Notes: generated from the sequence alone by a model not told the origin. Positions 37,887-51,502 are shown, counted from the stretch's first letter. The stretch: 64,000 bases of DNA from Alphaproteobacteria bacterium (GCA_009908505.1 JAAAPD010000046.1:1-64000); one strand, 5' to 3'. Made by a program: numbers and translations.

Positions 37887-38645
37887 ATGCATCTGGACGT
37901 GCATGACATCCGGGAATTCTACTATCGCAGCGCTCTGGGCCGCGCCGCCCAGGGCGTTATCCGGGGCGAGTTGCAACGCCTCTGGCCCGAGGCAAAGGGG
38001 CAGAAAGTGGTCGGTTTCGGCTTTGCCGTCCCGCTGTTGCGGCCCTATCTGGGACAGGCGCGCCGGGTCATCGGCCTGATGCCGGGGCCGCAGGGGGTGA
38101 TGCCCTGGCCGGCCGGGCAGCCCAATATCAGCGTCCTGTGCGAGGATCACCTGTGGCCGCTGGCCACCGGCAGCGTAGACAAACTGGTGTTGCTTCACGG
38201 GTTGGAAACCTCGGACCATCCGGCGGCGGTGTTGGCGGAATGCTACCGGGTGCTTGGGCCGGGGGGGCGCGCGGTCTTCATCGTGCCCAATCGCGGCGGG
38301 CTCTGGTCGCGATCTGACCGGACGCCCTTCGGATACGGCCGGCCCTATTCGCTCAGCCAGCTGGAAGGCCAGCTGCGCGGGCAGGGTTTCGTGCCGGAGC
38401 GGTCCCTTTCGACGCTTTACCAGCCGCCGTCGCAGCGCAAGACCTGGCGGCGCATGGGCAAGGTCATGGAGAGCGTCGGGCGCCATCTGCCGGTCTTCGC
38501 CGCCGGTGGCGTGCTGATGGTCGAGGCCAGCAAGCATGTCATCGCGCCCTCGGGGCCGGGGCTGGCGGAACGTGTGCGGCGACCGCTGCGTGTCCTTGAG
38601 GGGGCTCCCAAGCCCGCTGGCGTGTCCGGGCGCAGTGCCGGCTAG
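37887..38645 (+). CDS. Class I SAM-dependent methyltransferase
   Basis: A 252-residue protein with a methyltransferase-like fold. The first SAM motif is degenerate ([14 protein letters not shown] rather than a classical GxGxG), but [37 protein letters not shown] matches motifs IV-VI of the Methyltransf_11 type. Substrate unknown. Neighbouring gloB divergence is a common arrangement in Rhodobacteraceae as far as I recall. The extreme C-terminus is basic. Confidence 0.8.
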   Translation: MHLDVHDIREFYYRSALGRAAQGVIRGELQRLWPEAKGQKVVGFGFAVPLLRPYLGQARRVIGLMPGPQGVMPWPAGQPNISVLCEDHLWPLATGSVDKLVLLHGLETSDHPAAVLAECYRVLGPGGRAVFIVPNRGGLWSRSDRTPFGYGRPYSLSQLEGQLRGQGFVPERSLSTLYQPPSQRKTWRRMGKVMESVGRHLPVFAAGGVLMVEASKHVIAPSGPGLAERVRRPLRVLEGAPKPAGVSGRSAG

Positions 38646-38928
38646 GGCGGGGATTCGCCACCGCAGTATACAATCGTGTGCTGTCTGCCACCGCAAATGG
38701 ACCCCAAGATATGGTCCAAAGCGTCGCACCTTCGCCAATCTCCTTGAAAAAGCGCGCGCAGCGGCTTTCGAAAAGCCGCGCAAGAAGGTTGCCCCACCAA
38801 AAACCCTCTGCTACATCCCGGCCTGATCTCGCGCCCCGGCGGTCCGCCTGGGCAAGTCTCGCTGCCTTCACATCCCCCGACATCATGACGGGTGGTCCGT
38901 GCGGGCCAAAGAAATCGGAAGGGTGGAC
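38646..38928. other. Upstream region of the atp operon
   Basis: A 283-bp noncoding gap. It contains a GCCACCGCA direct repeat (about 38657 and 38688) and a perfect TGGACC / GGTCCA inverted repeat spaced by nine bases (38698-38718). Several open frames cross it but none has a ribosome binding site or plausible composition. The atpH promoter must be here; I could not fix it. Confidence 0.4.
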
Positions 38929-39494
38929 GTGTCCGAACCAGCTTCGATCTCATCCGGCATCGCCGCGCGCTATGCCACCGCTGTCTTCGACCTGAGCAAG
39001 GACGGCAAAGCCAAGGGGCTCAAGTCCCTCGAATCCGACATCGACGCGCTGTCCGCGGCCCTTGAGGGCAGCGCCGACCTGCGCGACCTGATCGCCTCGC
39101 CGATCCATTCGCGCGACGACCAGGGCAAGGCCATCACGGCCATCGCCAAGAAGATGTCGCTGTCGCAGACCATGACCAACACGCTGGCCCTGATGGCCGG
39201 CAAGCGTCGCCTTTTCGTCGTACCGCAGATGCTGGTCGCCCTGCGCGCCATGCTAGCCGAGGAAAAGGGTGAAGTGACCGCCGACGTTGTCTCGGCCAAG
39301 GCGCTGACCAAGACCCAGTCCGAAAAGCTGGCCAAGACGCTGAAAGAGCGTGTCGGCTCGGATGTGAAAATCAATGCGACCGTCGATGAAAGCCTCATCG
39401 GCGGTCTTGTCGTCAAGGTGGGCTCGAAAATGATCGATACCTCGATCAAGTCGAAACTCGCCGCACTTCAGAACACCATGAAAGAGGCCCGGTA

Positions 39495-39495
<1 letters not shown>
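38929..39495 (+). CDS. atpH: F1 ATP synthase subunit delta
   Basis: The 188-residue OSCP/delta subunit that joins the F1 head to the peripheral stalk. [21 protein letters not shown] near the N-terminus and the C-terminal [20 protein letters not shown] are family hallmarks. GTG 38929 is chosen, with GGAAGG about six bases upstream; GTG 38923 is the close alternative. First gene of atpHAGDC; its stop shares a base with the atpA start. Confidence 0.94.
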
Positions 39496-41033
<1,538 letters not shown>

Positions 41034-41068
41034 TCTGACTTGAACCTAAAGGGAAAGGACGAAGGCTT

Positions 41069-43388
<2,320 letters not shown>

Positions 43389-43400
43389 GGAGCAGCCATC

Positions 43401-43838
43401 ATGGCAAACGCGCTTCAATTCGACCTTGTCAGCCCCGAGCGGCGCCTTGCGCAGCTCGAGGCCACCGAGGTCCAGATCCCGGGTGCGGACGGGGACATGA
43501 CGGCCATGGCCGATCATGCCCCGACCATCACCACCCTGCGTCCTGGCATCTTGACCGTCACCCATTCGGGCGGGTCGGATGACTACGTGGTGTCCGGCGG
43601 CTTTGCCGAGATCACGGCCGAGGGCGTGACGGTGCTGGCCGAAAAGGCCCTGCCGCGCGGTGAGATGACCCAAGAGGTCTATGAACGTCTGGTCGAGGAA
43701 GCCCAGAGCGCCTACGACAAGACGAAAGAGACCTTCAAGAACGAGCCGGGCCCGGTCGACGATGCGGCCAAGCTTCTGTCCGACATGGTCGCCGTCGGTG
43801 GCCATATCGGGCTGAGTCCGAAGCAACCTAACCTGTAA
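43401..43838 (+). CDS. atpC: F1 ATP synthase subunit epsilon
   Basis: A 145-residue epsilon subunit, slightly longer than usual. [32 protein letters not shown] is the N-terminal beta-sandwich. The C-terminal part is helical with an acidic, glycine/proline-containing tail rather than the two regular helices of E. coli, a frequent trait in alphaproteobacteria. Last gene of the operon. Confidence 0.93.
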   Translation: MANALQFDLVSPERRLAQLEATEVQIPGADGDMTAMADHAPTITTLRPGILTVTHSGGSDDYVVSGGFAEITAEGVTVLAEKALPRGEMTQEVYERLVEEAQSAYDKTKETFKNEPGPVDDAAKLLSDMVAVGGHIGLSPKQPNL

Positions 43839-43862
43839 ACCGGGTTTCACGGTCCGGAAATC

Positions 43863-43885
43863 GGGCGCCTTCGGGCGCCCTTTTT
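43863..43885 (+). terminator. Terminator of the atpHAGDC operon
   Basis: GGGCGCC-TTCG-GGCGCCC hairpin with a UUCG loop followed by TTTTT, 25 bases after atpC. A textbook intrinsic terminator. Confidence 0.92.
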
Positions 43886-43906
43886 CGTGCGGCAGGGGTG
43901 GCGAGC

Positions 43907-44365
43907 CTAGACGATCCTTTGGTCCAGTTCGGACGGGTCCGCAACCTCGACATGCCAGAAGGCCTGCGCCTCGGGTCCGATGCGGGCAAGGACGCGGTCC
44001 AGCTCCGCCTGGCGTACTGACCGGCGCAAGGCCCAGGCCGTGGCCGCGATGGCATTGTCCGGTGTCAGGTTGTGATCGGGGCGAAGCGCCTGCGCCTCGG
44101 CGGTCAGCTCCACCCGCGAGGCAAACGGCAGGGGGTCGGACGTGATCTCCCATCCGGTCACGAAGATGGCGCGCAGGGTCGAAGGCAGCACCCCGGCAAA
44201 AGCGATGCCCTGTTCCGGCGTCAGGCGGCGGCGAAAGACCCGCAGCACCCCGTCAACCGCCGTGTAGGTCATGTTGTCCGAGGCCAGGTCCATCCGGTCG
44301 CGCGCATCGACGAGGAAGGCTTTGAACTCCTTCTCGGAGTGGCGGTAGGTCCAGGGCATCGGCAT
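43907..44365 (-). CDS. DUF2267 domain protein
   Basis: A 152-residue soluble helical protein of the DUF2267 family. Fit is to the repeat pattern of AF..VLPSTLRAIFVTGWE and the N-terminal HSEKEFKAFLVDARDR, with the ... ALRPDHNLTPDNAIAATAWAL segment. Function unknown. It is convergent with the atp operon and divergent from the MFS gene. Confidence 0.75.
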   Translation of the reverse strand: MPMPWTYRHSEKEFKAFLVDARDRMDLASDNMTYTAVDGVLRVFRRRLTPEQGIAFAGVLPSTLRAIFVTGWEITSDPLPFASRVELTAEAQALRPDHNLTPDNAIAATAWALRRSVRQAELDRVLARIGPEAQAFWHVEVADPSELDQRIV

Positions 44366-44436
44366 GCCCGCAGCCTATCGCGCACGGCTTGCCAATCAAG
44401 ACTTGCCTTGTCGCGCGGCCCGGCGGATAGAAAGCC

Positions 44437-45657
44437 ATGCAGAAGACGCCCGCGCTCTATTTCATACTCGCGACCCTGCTGATCGACGCGATCGGGATCG
44501 GCCTGGTCTTTCCGATCATGCCCGACCTGATGGTACGCGTGGGCGCGGGCGATACCGGTCAGGGGTCGGTCTGGGGCGGGGTCTTGATGGCGGCCTATGC
44601 GGGGGCGCAATTCCTTTTCGCGCCCGCCGTAGGCAGCCTGTCGGATGCGATCGGGCGCAAGCCCGTTCTGCTGGCCGCGCTGGCGCTGCTTGCGGTGGAC
44701 TACGTGATCATGGCGCTGGCGGGCACCTTCGCCTGGCTGTTGATCGGGCGGCTGATGGCCGGCATGGCCGGGGCCACCTATATCACCGCGACCGCCTATA
44801 TCGCCGACATCTCCAAGCCCACGGAACGGGCCGCAAATTTCGGGTTGATCGGGGCCGCCTTCGGTATCGGCTTCGTGCTGGGCCCGGCTATCGGCGGGCT
44901 GGTCGCGACAATCCACGTCACCGCGCCGTTCTGGCTGGCTGCCGCGCTCTCGGCGGCCAACGTGGCCTTCGGCCTGATGGTCCTACCCGAATCCCTGCCC
45001 AAGGACCGCCGCCGCCCATTCGGCCGCCGCGACATCAATCCGTTCGGGGCCATCGGCGAGGCGTTCCGCGTGCCGGGACTGGCCATCCCGCTGGTCTGCA
45101 TTTTCGTCTTCGAGTTCGCCAACATGGTCTACCCGGCGCTCTGGGCCTTCTGGACCGAAGAGGTCTTCGGCTGGGATGCCTTGTTGTGCGGGCTGACCCT
45201 TGCGCTTTACGGGGTGCTGGTGGCGCTGGTCCAGGCGGTGATCATGCCGCGCGCGATCCGGCGATTCGGGGAACACGGCACGCTGATACTGGCGCTGGTC
45301 GTGGCCCTTGTGGGGGCCATCGGGTTCGGTTTCACCGGGTCGGTCCTGGGTCTGGTCGTCTTCCTGTCGCTGGCTTCGCTGTCGGACCTTGCCCCGCCGA
45401 CCCTGACCGCCATGGCGGCCAACCGGGTGGCCGAGGACCGACAGGGGCTGGTGCAGGGCGTGATCGCGTCGCTAGCTTCGATCGCGGCGGTTGTCGCGCC
45501 GATCCTCATGACGCTGCTTTTCCAAGTCTTCGTCGCGGCCGAAACCGGCCTTTACCTGCCCGGTGCGCCCTTCCTGTTTTCTGCCCTGCTGATTGCCGCT
45601 ATCCTGCCCCTGGCCTGGCAGATGGGACGGGCGGAAAATGCCAAGGGGCCGGCATAA
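44437..45657 (+). CDS. TetA-like MFS drug efflux transporter
   Basis: A 406-residue protein with 12 predicted helices in the TCR/Tet family of proton antiporters. Motif A between helices 2 and 3 is GSLSDAIGRKPVLL; the helix 5 motif C reads GAAFGIGFVLGPAIGG. Chromosomal members in Rhodobacteraceae are common and substrates are mostly unknown, so tetracycline resistance should not be assumed. Confidence 0.88.
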   Translation: MQKTPALYFILATLLIDAIGIGLVFPIMPDLMVRVGAGDTGQGSVWGGVLMAAYAGAQFLFAPAVGSLSDAIGRKPVLLAALALLAVDYVIMALAGTFAWLLIGRLMAGMAGATYITATAYIADISKPTERAANFGLIGAAFGIGFVLGPAIGGLVATIHVTAPFWLAAALSAANVAFGLMVLPESLPKDRRRPFGRRDINPFGAIGEAFRVPGLAIPLVCIFVFEFANMVYPALWAFWTEEVFGWDALLCGLTLALYGVLVALVQAVIMPRAIRRFGEHGTLILALVVALVGAIGFGFTGSVLGLVVFLSLASLSDLAPPTLTAMAANRVAEDRQGLVQGVIASLASIAAVVAPILMTLLFQVFVAAETGLYLPGAPFLFSALLIAAILPLAWQMGRAENAKGPA

Positions 45658-45688
45658 ACCCGCCAGAATCGGCCATTAGGGGAAGGGG

Positions 45689-46039
45689 ATGAAAAGGTTT
45701 CGCAACCATATGATCGGCGTGGAACAGGGCGATTTCGTCCTGTTTTCCGACTTCGAGACCGACGGCGCCATGTGGACCGGCGAGGGCGAGCGCCGCACCC
45801 GCGCCCATTTGGATTTTACCGAGAGCTTTCGCCAGCCCCCCGCCGTGCAGGTGGCGCCGTCGATGTGGGATATCTCGAACGAGGCATTCGCGCGGCTGGA
45901 CCTCAAGGCCGAGGACATCACGAAGGACGGGTTCGTGATCGCCTTTACCACCTGGGGCGACACCAAGATCGCCCGCATCCGCGTCAACTGGATGGCCATC
46001 GGCGAACTGAGCTACGCAGATGACTGGGATATCGACTGA
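45689..46039 (+). CDS. H-type lectin domain protein
   Basis: A 116-residue protein made up almost entirely of one H-type lectin-like domain. The signature runs from FRQPPAVQVAPSMWDIS to TWGDTKIARIRVNWMAIG, which is the galactosamine-binding beta-sandwich known from Helix pomatia agglutinin and discoidin. There is no signal peptide, so it may be cytoplasmic or the domain may serve another binding task. RBS AGGGGAAGGGG precedes ATG 45689. Confidence 0.75.
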   Translation: MKRFRNHMIGVEQGDFVLFSDFETDGAMWTGEGERRTRAHLDFTESFRQPPAVQVAPSMWDISNEAFARLDLKAEDITKDGFVIAFTTWGDTKIARIRVNWMAIGELSYADDWDID

Positions 46040-46063
46040 CCCCCGCCCCGTGGGGCCATCGGA

Positions 46064-47080
46064 TCAATCGTGGGAATACATGCCTTCGTAGATCGGCGTC
46101 AGCGTCTCGTGATCGAAGAGCGAGGACACGCTGGTGCCGTTCCAGATGTTCAGGATCGCCTGCGCGAACATCGGGGCGGTCTTCACCACGCGAATATTGG
46201 GGCAATCCACCACCGGTTTGGTGGCCTCGATGCTGTCGGTGATGACCAGCGACTTCATGACGGAATTGGTGATGCGGTCCACCGCCGGGCCGGACAGCAC
46301 GCCATGGGTGATATAGGAATGCACCTCGGTCGCGCCGTGTTCGATCAGCACTTCGGCCGCCTTGCACAGCGTGCCGGCGGTGTCGCAGATGTCATCGACG
46401 ATGATGCATTTCTTGCCCTTCACGTTGCCGATCACGGTCATCTCGGCCACCTCGCCGGGCTTTTCGCGGCGCTTGTCCACGATCGAAAGCGGGGCGTTCA
46501 CCCGCTGGGCCAGTTCGCGGGCGCGGGCCACGCCGCCCACATCGGGGCTGACCACCATCAGGTCGTCGGCGCCCTTGAAATGGTGCTGGATATCCAGCGC
46601 GAAGATCGGGCTGGCATATAGGTTGTCGACGGGGATATCGAAGAAGCCCTGGATCTGGGCGGCGTGCAGGTCCATCGTCAGGATGCGCTCGACCCCGGCC
46701 TCGACCAGCATGTTGGCCACCAGCTTGGCGCTGATGGGTGTGCGGGCCTTGGTGCGGCGGTCCTGGCGGGCATAGCCGAAATAGGGGATCACCGCGGTGA
46801 TGCGGCTGGCCGAGGACCGGCGCAGCGCGTCGCAGATGATCAGCAATTCCATCAGGTTGTCATTGGCCGGGTTCGAGGTGGGCTGGATCACGAACATGTC
46901 TTCGCCGCGCACGTTCTCGAAGACCTCGACGAAGATCTCGCCATCGTTGAACCGTTCGACCCGCGCATCGACCAAGCCGACATTGATGCCCCTGTGCATG
47001 GACATCCGACGGGCGACGGATTGGGCAAGCGGCATGTTGGCATTGCCCGAGATGAGCTTCGGCTCGACGATATTCGGCAT
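46064..47080 (-). CDS. prs: Ribose-phosphate pyrophosphokinase
   Basis: A 338-residue class I PRPP synthetase, the source of PRPP for purines, pyrimidines and histidine. Signatures: [24 protein letters not shown] (ATP/ribose phosphate site), [17 protein letters not shown], and the PRPP-binding [13 protein letters not shown]. The product feeds hisG, purE/purK and the rest of nucleotide metabolism in this window. Confidence 0.96.
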   Translation of the reverse strand: MPNIVEPKLISGNANMPLAQSVARRMSMHRGINVGLVDARVERFNDGEIFVEVFENVRGEDMFVIQPTSNPANDNLMELLIICDALRRSSASRITAVIPYFGYARQDRRTKARTPISAKLVANMLVEAGVERILTMDLHAAQIQGFFDIPVDNLYASPIFALDIQHHFKGADDLMVVSPDVGGVARARELAQRVNAPLSIVDKRREKPGEVAEMTVIGNVKGKKCIIVDDICDTAGTLCKAAEVLIEHGATEVHSYITHGVLSGPAVDRITNSVMKSLVITDSIEATKPVVDCPNIRVVKTAPMFAQAILNIWNGTSVSSLFDHETLTPIYEGMYSHD

Positions 47081-47175
47081 GTGGCAGGACCCCGAGGTGA
47101 CAGATTCGTGACGTTGACACCGCTTAGCATGGGTCTAACGTGCCGCAAAACATGTCCGACGAGCCGGAGCGCCAA

Positions 47176-47772
47176 ATGCCGCAGATTGAGTACTACTTCA
47201 CCACGATTTCACCCTTCACCTACCTGGCAGGCACACGGTTGGAGCGCGTCGCGGAAAAACACGGCGCGACGATCACCTACAAGCCGCTCGATATCATGGG
47301 GCTCTTCGCGCGCACCGGGGGCACCCCGCCGGGCGAGCGTCACCCGAACCGGCAGGCCTACCGCTTGCAGGATATCCGGCGGACCGCGGCACGTCTGGAA
47401 ATGCCCGTCAACCTCAAGCCGATGTTCTTTCCCGCAAACCCGGCGCCGTCCTCTTATGCGATCATCGCCGCGCAAAAGGCCGGGGGCGGTGACCTCGGCG
47501 AGCTGGTTCATGCGTTCCTGCGGGCCTGCTGGGCCGAGGAAAAGGACGTGGCCGACGACGGGGTGATCCGCTCCGCGCTGGAACAGACCGGGTTCGATCC
47601 GGGCCTGGCCGATAGCGGTTTGCTGATGGGGGCTGAAACCTATGGTGCCAACCTCGAAGAGGCCGTGGCGCGGGGCGTTTTCGGTTCGCCCACCTACGTG
47701 GTTGGCGACGAGGTGTTCTGGGGCCAGGACCGGCTGGAGGATCTCGACCTGCACCTGGCCGGCGACCTCTGA
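47176..47772 (+). CDS. 2-hydroxychromene-2-carboxylate isomerase family (DsbA-like fold)
   Basis: A 198-residue thioredoxin-like protein of the HCCA isomerase/GST kappa type. It starts MPQIEYYFTTISPFTYLAG with serine in the glutathione-contact position, and the C-terminal GVFGSPTYVVGDEVFWGQDRLEDLD is the family signature. ATG 47176 is chosen because GGAG sits six bases upstream; an ATG at 47152 is possible. Substrate may be an aromatic compound, but that is not proven. It is joined to the downstream hydrolase by a shared base of stop and start. Confidence 0.88.
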   Translation: MPQIEYYFTTISPFTYLAGTRLERVAEKHGATITYKPLDIMGLFARTGGTPPGERHPNRQAYRLQDIRRTAARLEMPVNLKPMFFPANPAPSSYAIIAAQKAGGGDLGELVHAFLRACWAEEKDVADDGVIRSALEQTGFDPGLADSGLLMGAETYGANLEEAVARGVFGSPTYVVGDEVFWGQDRLEDLDLHLAGDL

Positions 47773-48551
47773 TGCCCCTGCGCCGCATCGCGGGGCATGA
47801 CATCTGGGTCAGCGAGATCGGCGACGGCCCACCCCGGCGGCTCATGGTGCATTGTTCGCTGGCCAGCCATGCGACGCTGCTGCCGCTGGCCAGGCGATTG
47901 GGGCCGGGGCGGACGACGCTGTTCGATCTGCCGGGCCATGGCCGCAGTGGCCCGTGGAACGGTCAGGGTGACTACCAGGCGCTGGTGGTCGAGATCTGCG
48001 AGGCGCTGCTGGATGGTCGGCCGGCCGAAATCATCGGCCATTCCTTCGGCGCGACGGCCGCCCTTCACCTTGCCCTGAAATGCCCCGCCCTGATCGACCG
48101 GTTGGTCCTGATCGACCCGGTCTTTTTCGCAGCTGCGCGTGGCACGGCCGAACATGCCCTGCATGCCCGTCGGTTCGCCCCCTTCGTTGCGGCAATGGAG
48201 GCGGGCGAGCGGGCCCGCGCCGCCCAGATATTCCTGGCGCTATGGGGCGAGCCGGGTGCCTGGGCCGCGCTGGGCGCGGGGCAACGGCAAGCCATGGTCG
48301 ACCGGATCGCGCTGATCCCCGCCGCCGATCCCGCCATGAACGGCGATTGCCACGGCCAACTTGCGCCGGGTCGGCTGGAAGGGCTGCGCGCCCCTGTCGT
48401 CCTGCTCGAAGGAGTGAAAACCGAACCCGTCGTGCACGCGATCAACGACACCCTGGAACGCCGGCTGCCGGTGGTGCGTCGTGCGCGCATCGCCGGGGCC
48501 GGGCACATGGTGCCCGTGACCCACGTCGAGGCGGTGGCCGCGGCGCTCTAG
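47772..48551 (+). CDS. Alpha/beta hydrolase
   Basis: A 259-residue alpha/beta-fold hydrolase. The nucleophile elbow reads GHSFGATAAL and the oxyanion segment is VHCSLASHATL; FDLPGHGRSG is also typical. The catalytic His is likely in AGHMVPVTHVE near the C-terminus. Substrate unknown. Its stop overlaps the threonine aldolase stop on the other strand by three bases. Confidence 0.88.
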   Translation: MPLRRIAGHDIWVSEIGDGPPRRLMVHCSLASHATLLPLARRLGPGRTTLFDLPGHGRSGPWNGQGDYQALVVEICEALLDGRPAEIIGHSFGATAALHLALKCPALIDRLVLIDPVFFAAARGTAEHALHARRFAPFVAAMEAGERARAAQIFLALWGEPGAWAALGAGQRQAMVDRIALIPAADPAMNGDCHGQLAPGRLEGLRAPVVLLEGVKTEPVVHAINDTLERRLPVVRRARIAGAGHMVPVTHVEAVAAAL

Positions 48552-49597
48552 CCCTTCAACGCGGCCAGGAAGGCATCCGCGCCCTCGGCCCCGATGGACC
48601 AGTCGCAGACCAGCCGCGCGGTCAGCGGCTCGTCCGGGTCGCGGTGATAGGCGTCGCCATCCCAGACGTAATACTGCGCCCCGGCGTCCAGAAGGCGTTT
48701 GTGCAGCGCGCGCGGAAAGCGTGCGAATATGATGTTCGCGGCGGGTTCATGCAGGAATTCCACGTTCCCTTGCGCCTTCAGCCCCTCGGCCAGGCGCGCG
48801 CAGGTCGCGTTGGCGCGGGCAGCAAGGTCCAGCCACAGATCGCCTTGCAGGTAGGCCTCCATCTGCGCGGACAGGAAGCGGTGCTTGGAAAACAAATGCG
48901 CGCCGCGCTTGCGCCGCAGCTCGAATTCCCAGGCCTTGTCCGCGTCGAACAGGATCACCGCCTCGACCCCCATCAGCCCGTTCTTGGTGCCGCCGAAGCT
49001 GACCGCGTCGATGCCGGCTTTCCAGGTCATCTCGGCCGGGCTGCAGCCCAGGGAGACCAGTGCATTGGCAAAGCGCGCCCCGTCGAGGTGGGTCTTGAGC
49101 CCGAAGTCGCGGGCGACGCCGGTCAGGTTGGCAATGTCACCCGGGGAATAGACCGTGCCCTTCTCGGTGGCATTGGTGATCGAGACCGGCCCGCGCTGCG
49201 GCCCATGCACGCCGCGGCTTTCCTCGGCCGCGATGGCCGCGCGCAGGGCGTCAGGCGACATCTTGGCGTCTTCGTCCCCTACAAGCGTCAGCTTGGCCCC
49301 GCCGGAATAGAATTCCGGGGCGTTGCATTCATCCTCGTTGATATGGGCCATGGCTGTGCAAAAGACCGTGTCCCAGGGGTTCGACAGGGTGGCCAGCGCG
49401 ATGGAATTGGCCGCCGTTCCGGTCGCGACAAGGTAGATCGCCGCCTCGGGCGCCTCGAACAGATCGCGCAGGTGGGCGCGGACACGGTCCATGCCGGCCT
49501 CGGCCCCATAAGCGCTGGTATAGCCGTCATTGGCCGCGGCGATGGCCTCGATCACCGACGGATGAGCCGGCCCGCCATTGTCGGAAGCAAAGAACAT
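48548..49597 (-). CDS. ltaE: Low-specificity L-threonine aldolase
   Basis: A 349-residue PLP enzyme that cleaves threonine/allo-threonine to glycine and acetaldehyde. MFFASDNGGPAHPSVIEA at the start and the PLP-lysine in VSFGGTKNGLMG match the family. ATG 49597 directly follows the stop of the ycgN-like gene (TAGATG), so it ends the ribF-ycgN-ltaE series. Confidence 0.93.
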   Translation of the reverse strand: MFFASDNGGPAHPSVIEAIAAANDGYTSAYGAEAGMDRVRAHLRDLFEAPEAAIYLVATGTAANSIALATLSNPWDTVFCTAMAHINEDECNAPEFYSGGAKLTLVGDEDAKMSPDALRAAIAAEESRGVHGPQRGPVSITNATEKGTVYSPGDIANLTGVARDFGLKTHLDGARFANALVSLGCSPAEMTWKAGIDAVSFGGTKNGLMGVEAVILFDADKAWEFELRRKRGAHLFSKHRFLSAQMEAYLQGDLWLDLAARANATCARLAEGLKAQGNVEFLHEPAANIIFARFPRALHKRLLDAGAQYYVWDGDAYHRDPDEPLTARLVCDWSIGAEGADAFLAALKG

Positions 49598-50068
49598 CTA
49601 AAGCGGCTCCTCTATGATGTGGTCTTCCCACTCGTCCTCGGGGGTTTCGAATTCGCTGACCGTCAGGTCCTGAACGGAAACCCCGGCATCATGCACCGTC
49701 TGGCTGTCGCCCGAGATCAGCGGATGCCAGTGGAACAAGTCGCGCCCCTCGTAAACCAGCCGATAGGCGCAGGTCCGGGGCAGCCAATACATGTGTTTGG
49801 CGATCGTGCCGGGGGTCAGGCGGATGCAATCGGGCACGAATTGATGGCGAATGTCGTATTGCGTGCAGCGGCAGGTGGCATCGTCCAGCAGGCGGCAGGC
49901 GACGCGGGTCAGGGCGACCTCGCCGGTATCGGCATCCTCCAGCTTGTTCAGGCAGCACTTGCCGCAACCGTCGCAGAGCGCTTCCCACTCGGCCTCGGTC
50001 ATCTTGTGCATCGGTACGCGCGTCCAGAATTCGCGCCGCAACCCGTCACGCTTGATCGGATCAGACAT
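49598..50068 (-). CDS. YcgN-type cysteine cluster protein (UPF0260)
   Basis: A 156-residue protein of the UPF0260/YcgN family. It has the CDGCGKCC motif and further cysteines in ACRLLDDATCRCTQY, eight or so in all, which suggests metal or Fe-S binding. Function not established. ATG 50068 lies within the ribF end (overlap of eight bases), so translation is probably coupled. Confidence 0.9.
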   Translation of the reverse strand: MSDPIKRDGLRREFWTRVPMHKMTEAEWEALCDGCGKCCLNKLEDADTGEVALTRVACRLLDDATCRCTQYDIRHQFVPDCIRLTPGTIAKHMYWLPRTCAYRLVYEGRDLFHWHPLISGDSQTVHDAGVSVQDLTVSEFETPEDEWEDHIIEEPL

Positions 50069-50987
50069 CGGCAAGGACGCCCCGTGCCTTGGCGCAATCG
50101 GCATCCATCTGGGCGATCAGCGCGTCGAGCCCGTCGAACTGCTCCTCGGACCGCAGGTAGTCAATCAGCGCCACGCTCAGATGCGCACCGTAAAGGTCGC
50201 CGGCGAAATCGAAGAGATAGGTCTCGCAATTGGCGGAATTGACGCCGAAGGTGGGCCGGACCCCGATCGAGGCGGCGCCGTGATAGTGCCCCTTGTGCGG
50301 GCCGTTCAGGACCTCGACCAGAACGGCATAGACCCCGAATTTCGGCGGATGCAGCCCGTCGATGGACATGTTCGCGGTGGGATAGCCCAGGTCGCGGCCG
50401 CGCTGGTCGCCCTGGATGACCGGCCCGTCGATGCGGTGCCAATGGCCCAGCATCTCGGCGGCGGTGCGGGGCTTTCCCTCGGTCAGGGCCTCGCGGATCG
50501 CGGTCGAGGACGCCTCGCCAGAGGCGACGCGCAACATCGGCGCGATCGTCACCTCGAAGCCCATCCGCCGGCCGTAATCGGCAAGCGCGTCAGAGGTTCC
50601 GGTGCGGCCCTTGCCGAAGCGGAAATCACGGCCGACGACCACGTGTTTCACGCCCAGGCTGTCGCGCAGGATGTGTTCGGCGAACTCATGGTCGCTCAGC
50701 TGAGAAATGGCGGTGGTGAAGGGCAGTTCATAGAGCCGGTCCACACCGATCTTTTGCAGCCGGTGGGCACGGGTTTCGGCGTTCATCAGGCGAAAGGGCG
50801 GGGCGTCGGGCTGGAAAACCTCGCGCGGGTGCGGCTCGAAGGTCAGCACGCCCAGTGGCGCGTCGTCTCGGCGGGCCAGGTCGATCACCGCCTGGTGGCC
50901 CAGGTGCACCCCGTCGAAATTGCCGATGGCGACCGAGGCGCCTTTGTCCTCGGCGGGCACGAAATCTATGTCACGGGTGATGCGCAT
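50061..50987 (-). CDS. ribF: Bifunctional riboflavin kinase/FAD synthetase
   Basis: A 308-residue enzyme that makes FMN and then FAD. The N-terminal nucleotidyl transferase domain has IGNFDGVHLGHQAVI and a KHVVVGRDFRFGKGRTG segment; the C-terminal flavokinase domain has GYPTANMSIDG and the later CETYLFDFAGDLYG. Operon partner ycgN follows with an overlap. Confidence 0.96.
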   Translation of the reverse strand: MRITRDIDFVPAEDKGASVAIGNFDGVHLGHQAVIDLARRDDAPLGVLTFEPHPREVFQPDAPPFRLMNAETRAHRLQKIGVDRLYELPFTTAISQLSDHEFAEHILRDSLGVKHVVVGRDFRFGKGRTGTSDALADYGRRMGFEVTIAPMLRVASGEASSTAIREALTEGKPRTAAEMLGHWHRIDGPVIQGDQRGRDLGYPTANMSIDGLHPPKFGVYAVLVEVLNGPHKGHYHGAASIGVRPTFGVNSANCETYLFDFAGDLYGAHLSVALIDYLRSEEQFDGLDALIAQMDADCAKARGVLADV

Positions 50988-51058
50988 GGCGATGGCCTAG
51001 CGCGGCGTGGCGGTAGAGGCAAGCGCCCGCCGCGCCTTGGGCGTGGGACGCAGGGATG

Positions 51059-51502
51059 TCAGTCGAACTTGGCCGACGGGGCCAGCACCTTGGCCTCTCC
51101 GATCAGGATCTTCTTGCCGTCCACGAGGCAGCGGGTTTCCATCGTCACCCGGCGCTTGGCCGGTTCGATCTCGGTCACCTCGACCTCGGCGGTCACCCGG
51201 TCGCCTGGGCGCACGGGGCCCAGGAATTTCATCGTCTGGCCCAGATAGACCGTGCCATGTCCGGGCAGTTGTTCACCGATCACCGCCGACACCAGGCCGG
51301 CGGTCAACATGCCATGGGCGATTCGCCCCTCGAAGATGGTGTCACGGGCATAATCATCATCCAGGTGCACCGGATTCCGGTCGGTCGAGACCTCGGCGAA
51401 CATCTCGATGTCCTGGTCGGTGATCGTCTTGGACAGGGACCGGACCATGCCGATCTCGATATCCTCGATGCAGATCGTTCCCTTCGGCAGGTTGTCGAGC
51501 AT
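51059..51502 (-). CDS. MaoC-family dehydratase (R-hydratase type)
   Basis: A 147-residue hot-dog-fold hydratase. EVSTDRNPVHLDDDYA holds the catalytic Asp and His pair of enoyl-CoA hydratase 2, followed by FEGRIAHGMLTAGLVSAVIG. Likely acts on (R)-3-hydroxyacyl-CoA. ATG 51502 is chosen because GAGGAA lies seven bases upstream; the frame is open to a GTG at 51535. A candidate promoter is upstream, 51554-51582. Confidence 0.88.
   Translation of the reverse strand: MLDNLPKGTICIEDIEIGMVRSLSKTITDQDIEMFAEVSTDRNPVHLDDDYARDTIFEGRIAHGMLTAGLVSAVIGEQLPGHGTVYLGQTMKFLGPVRPGDRVTAEVEVTEIEPAKRRVTMETRCLVDGKKILIGEAKVLAPSAKFD

Noticed and set aside
38678..38995. Small open frames in the gap before atpH on both strands
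   Set aside because: Basic, low-complexity translations, no ribosome binding sites, overlap with atpH; treated as noncoding.
44437..45657. Tetracycline resistance determinant
   Set aside because: It is in the TetA-like MFS group, but chromosomal members with other or unknown substrates are common and no mobile element or TetR gene is adjacent.
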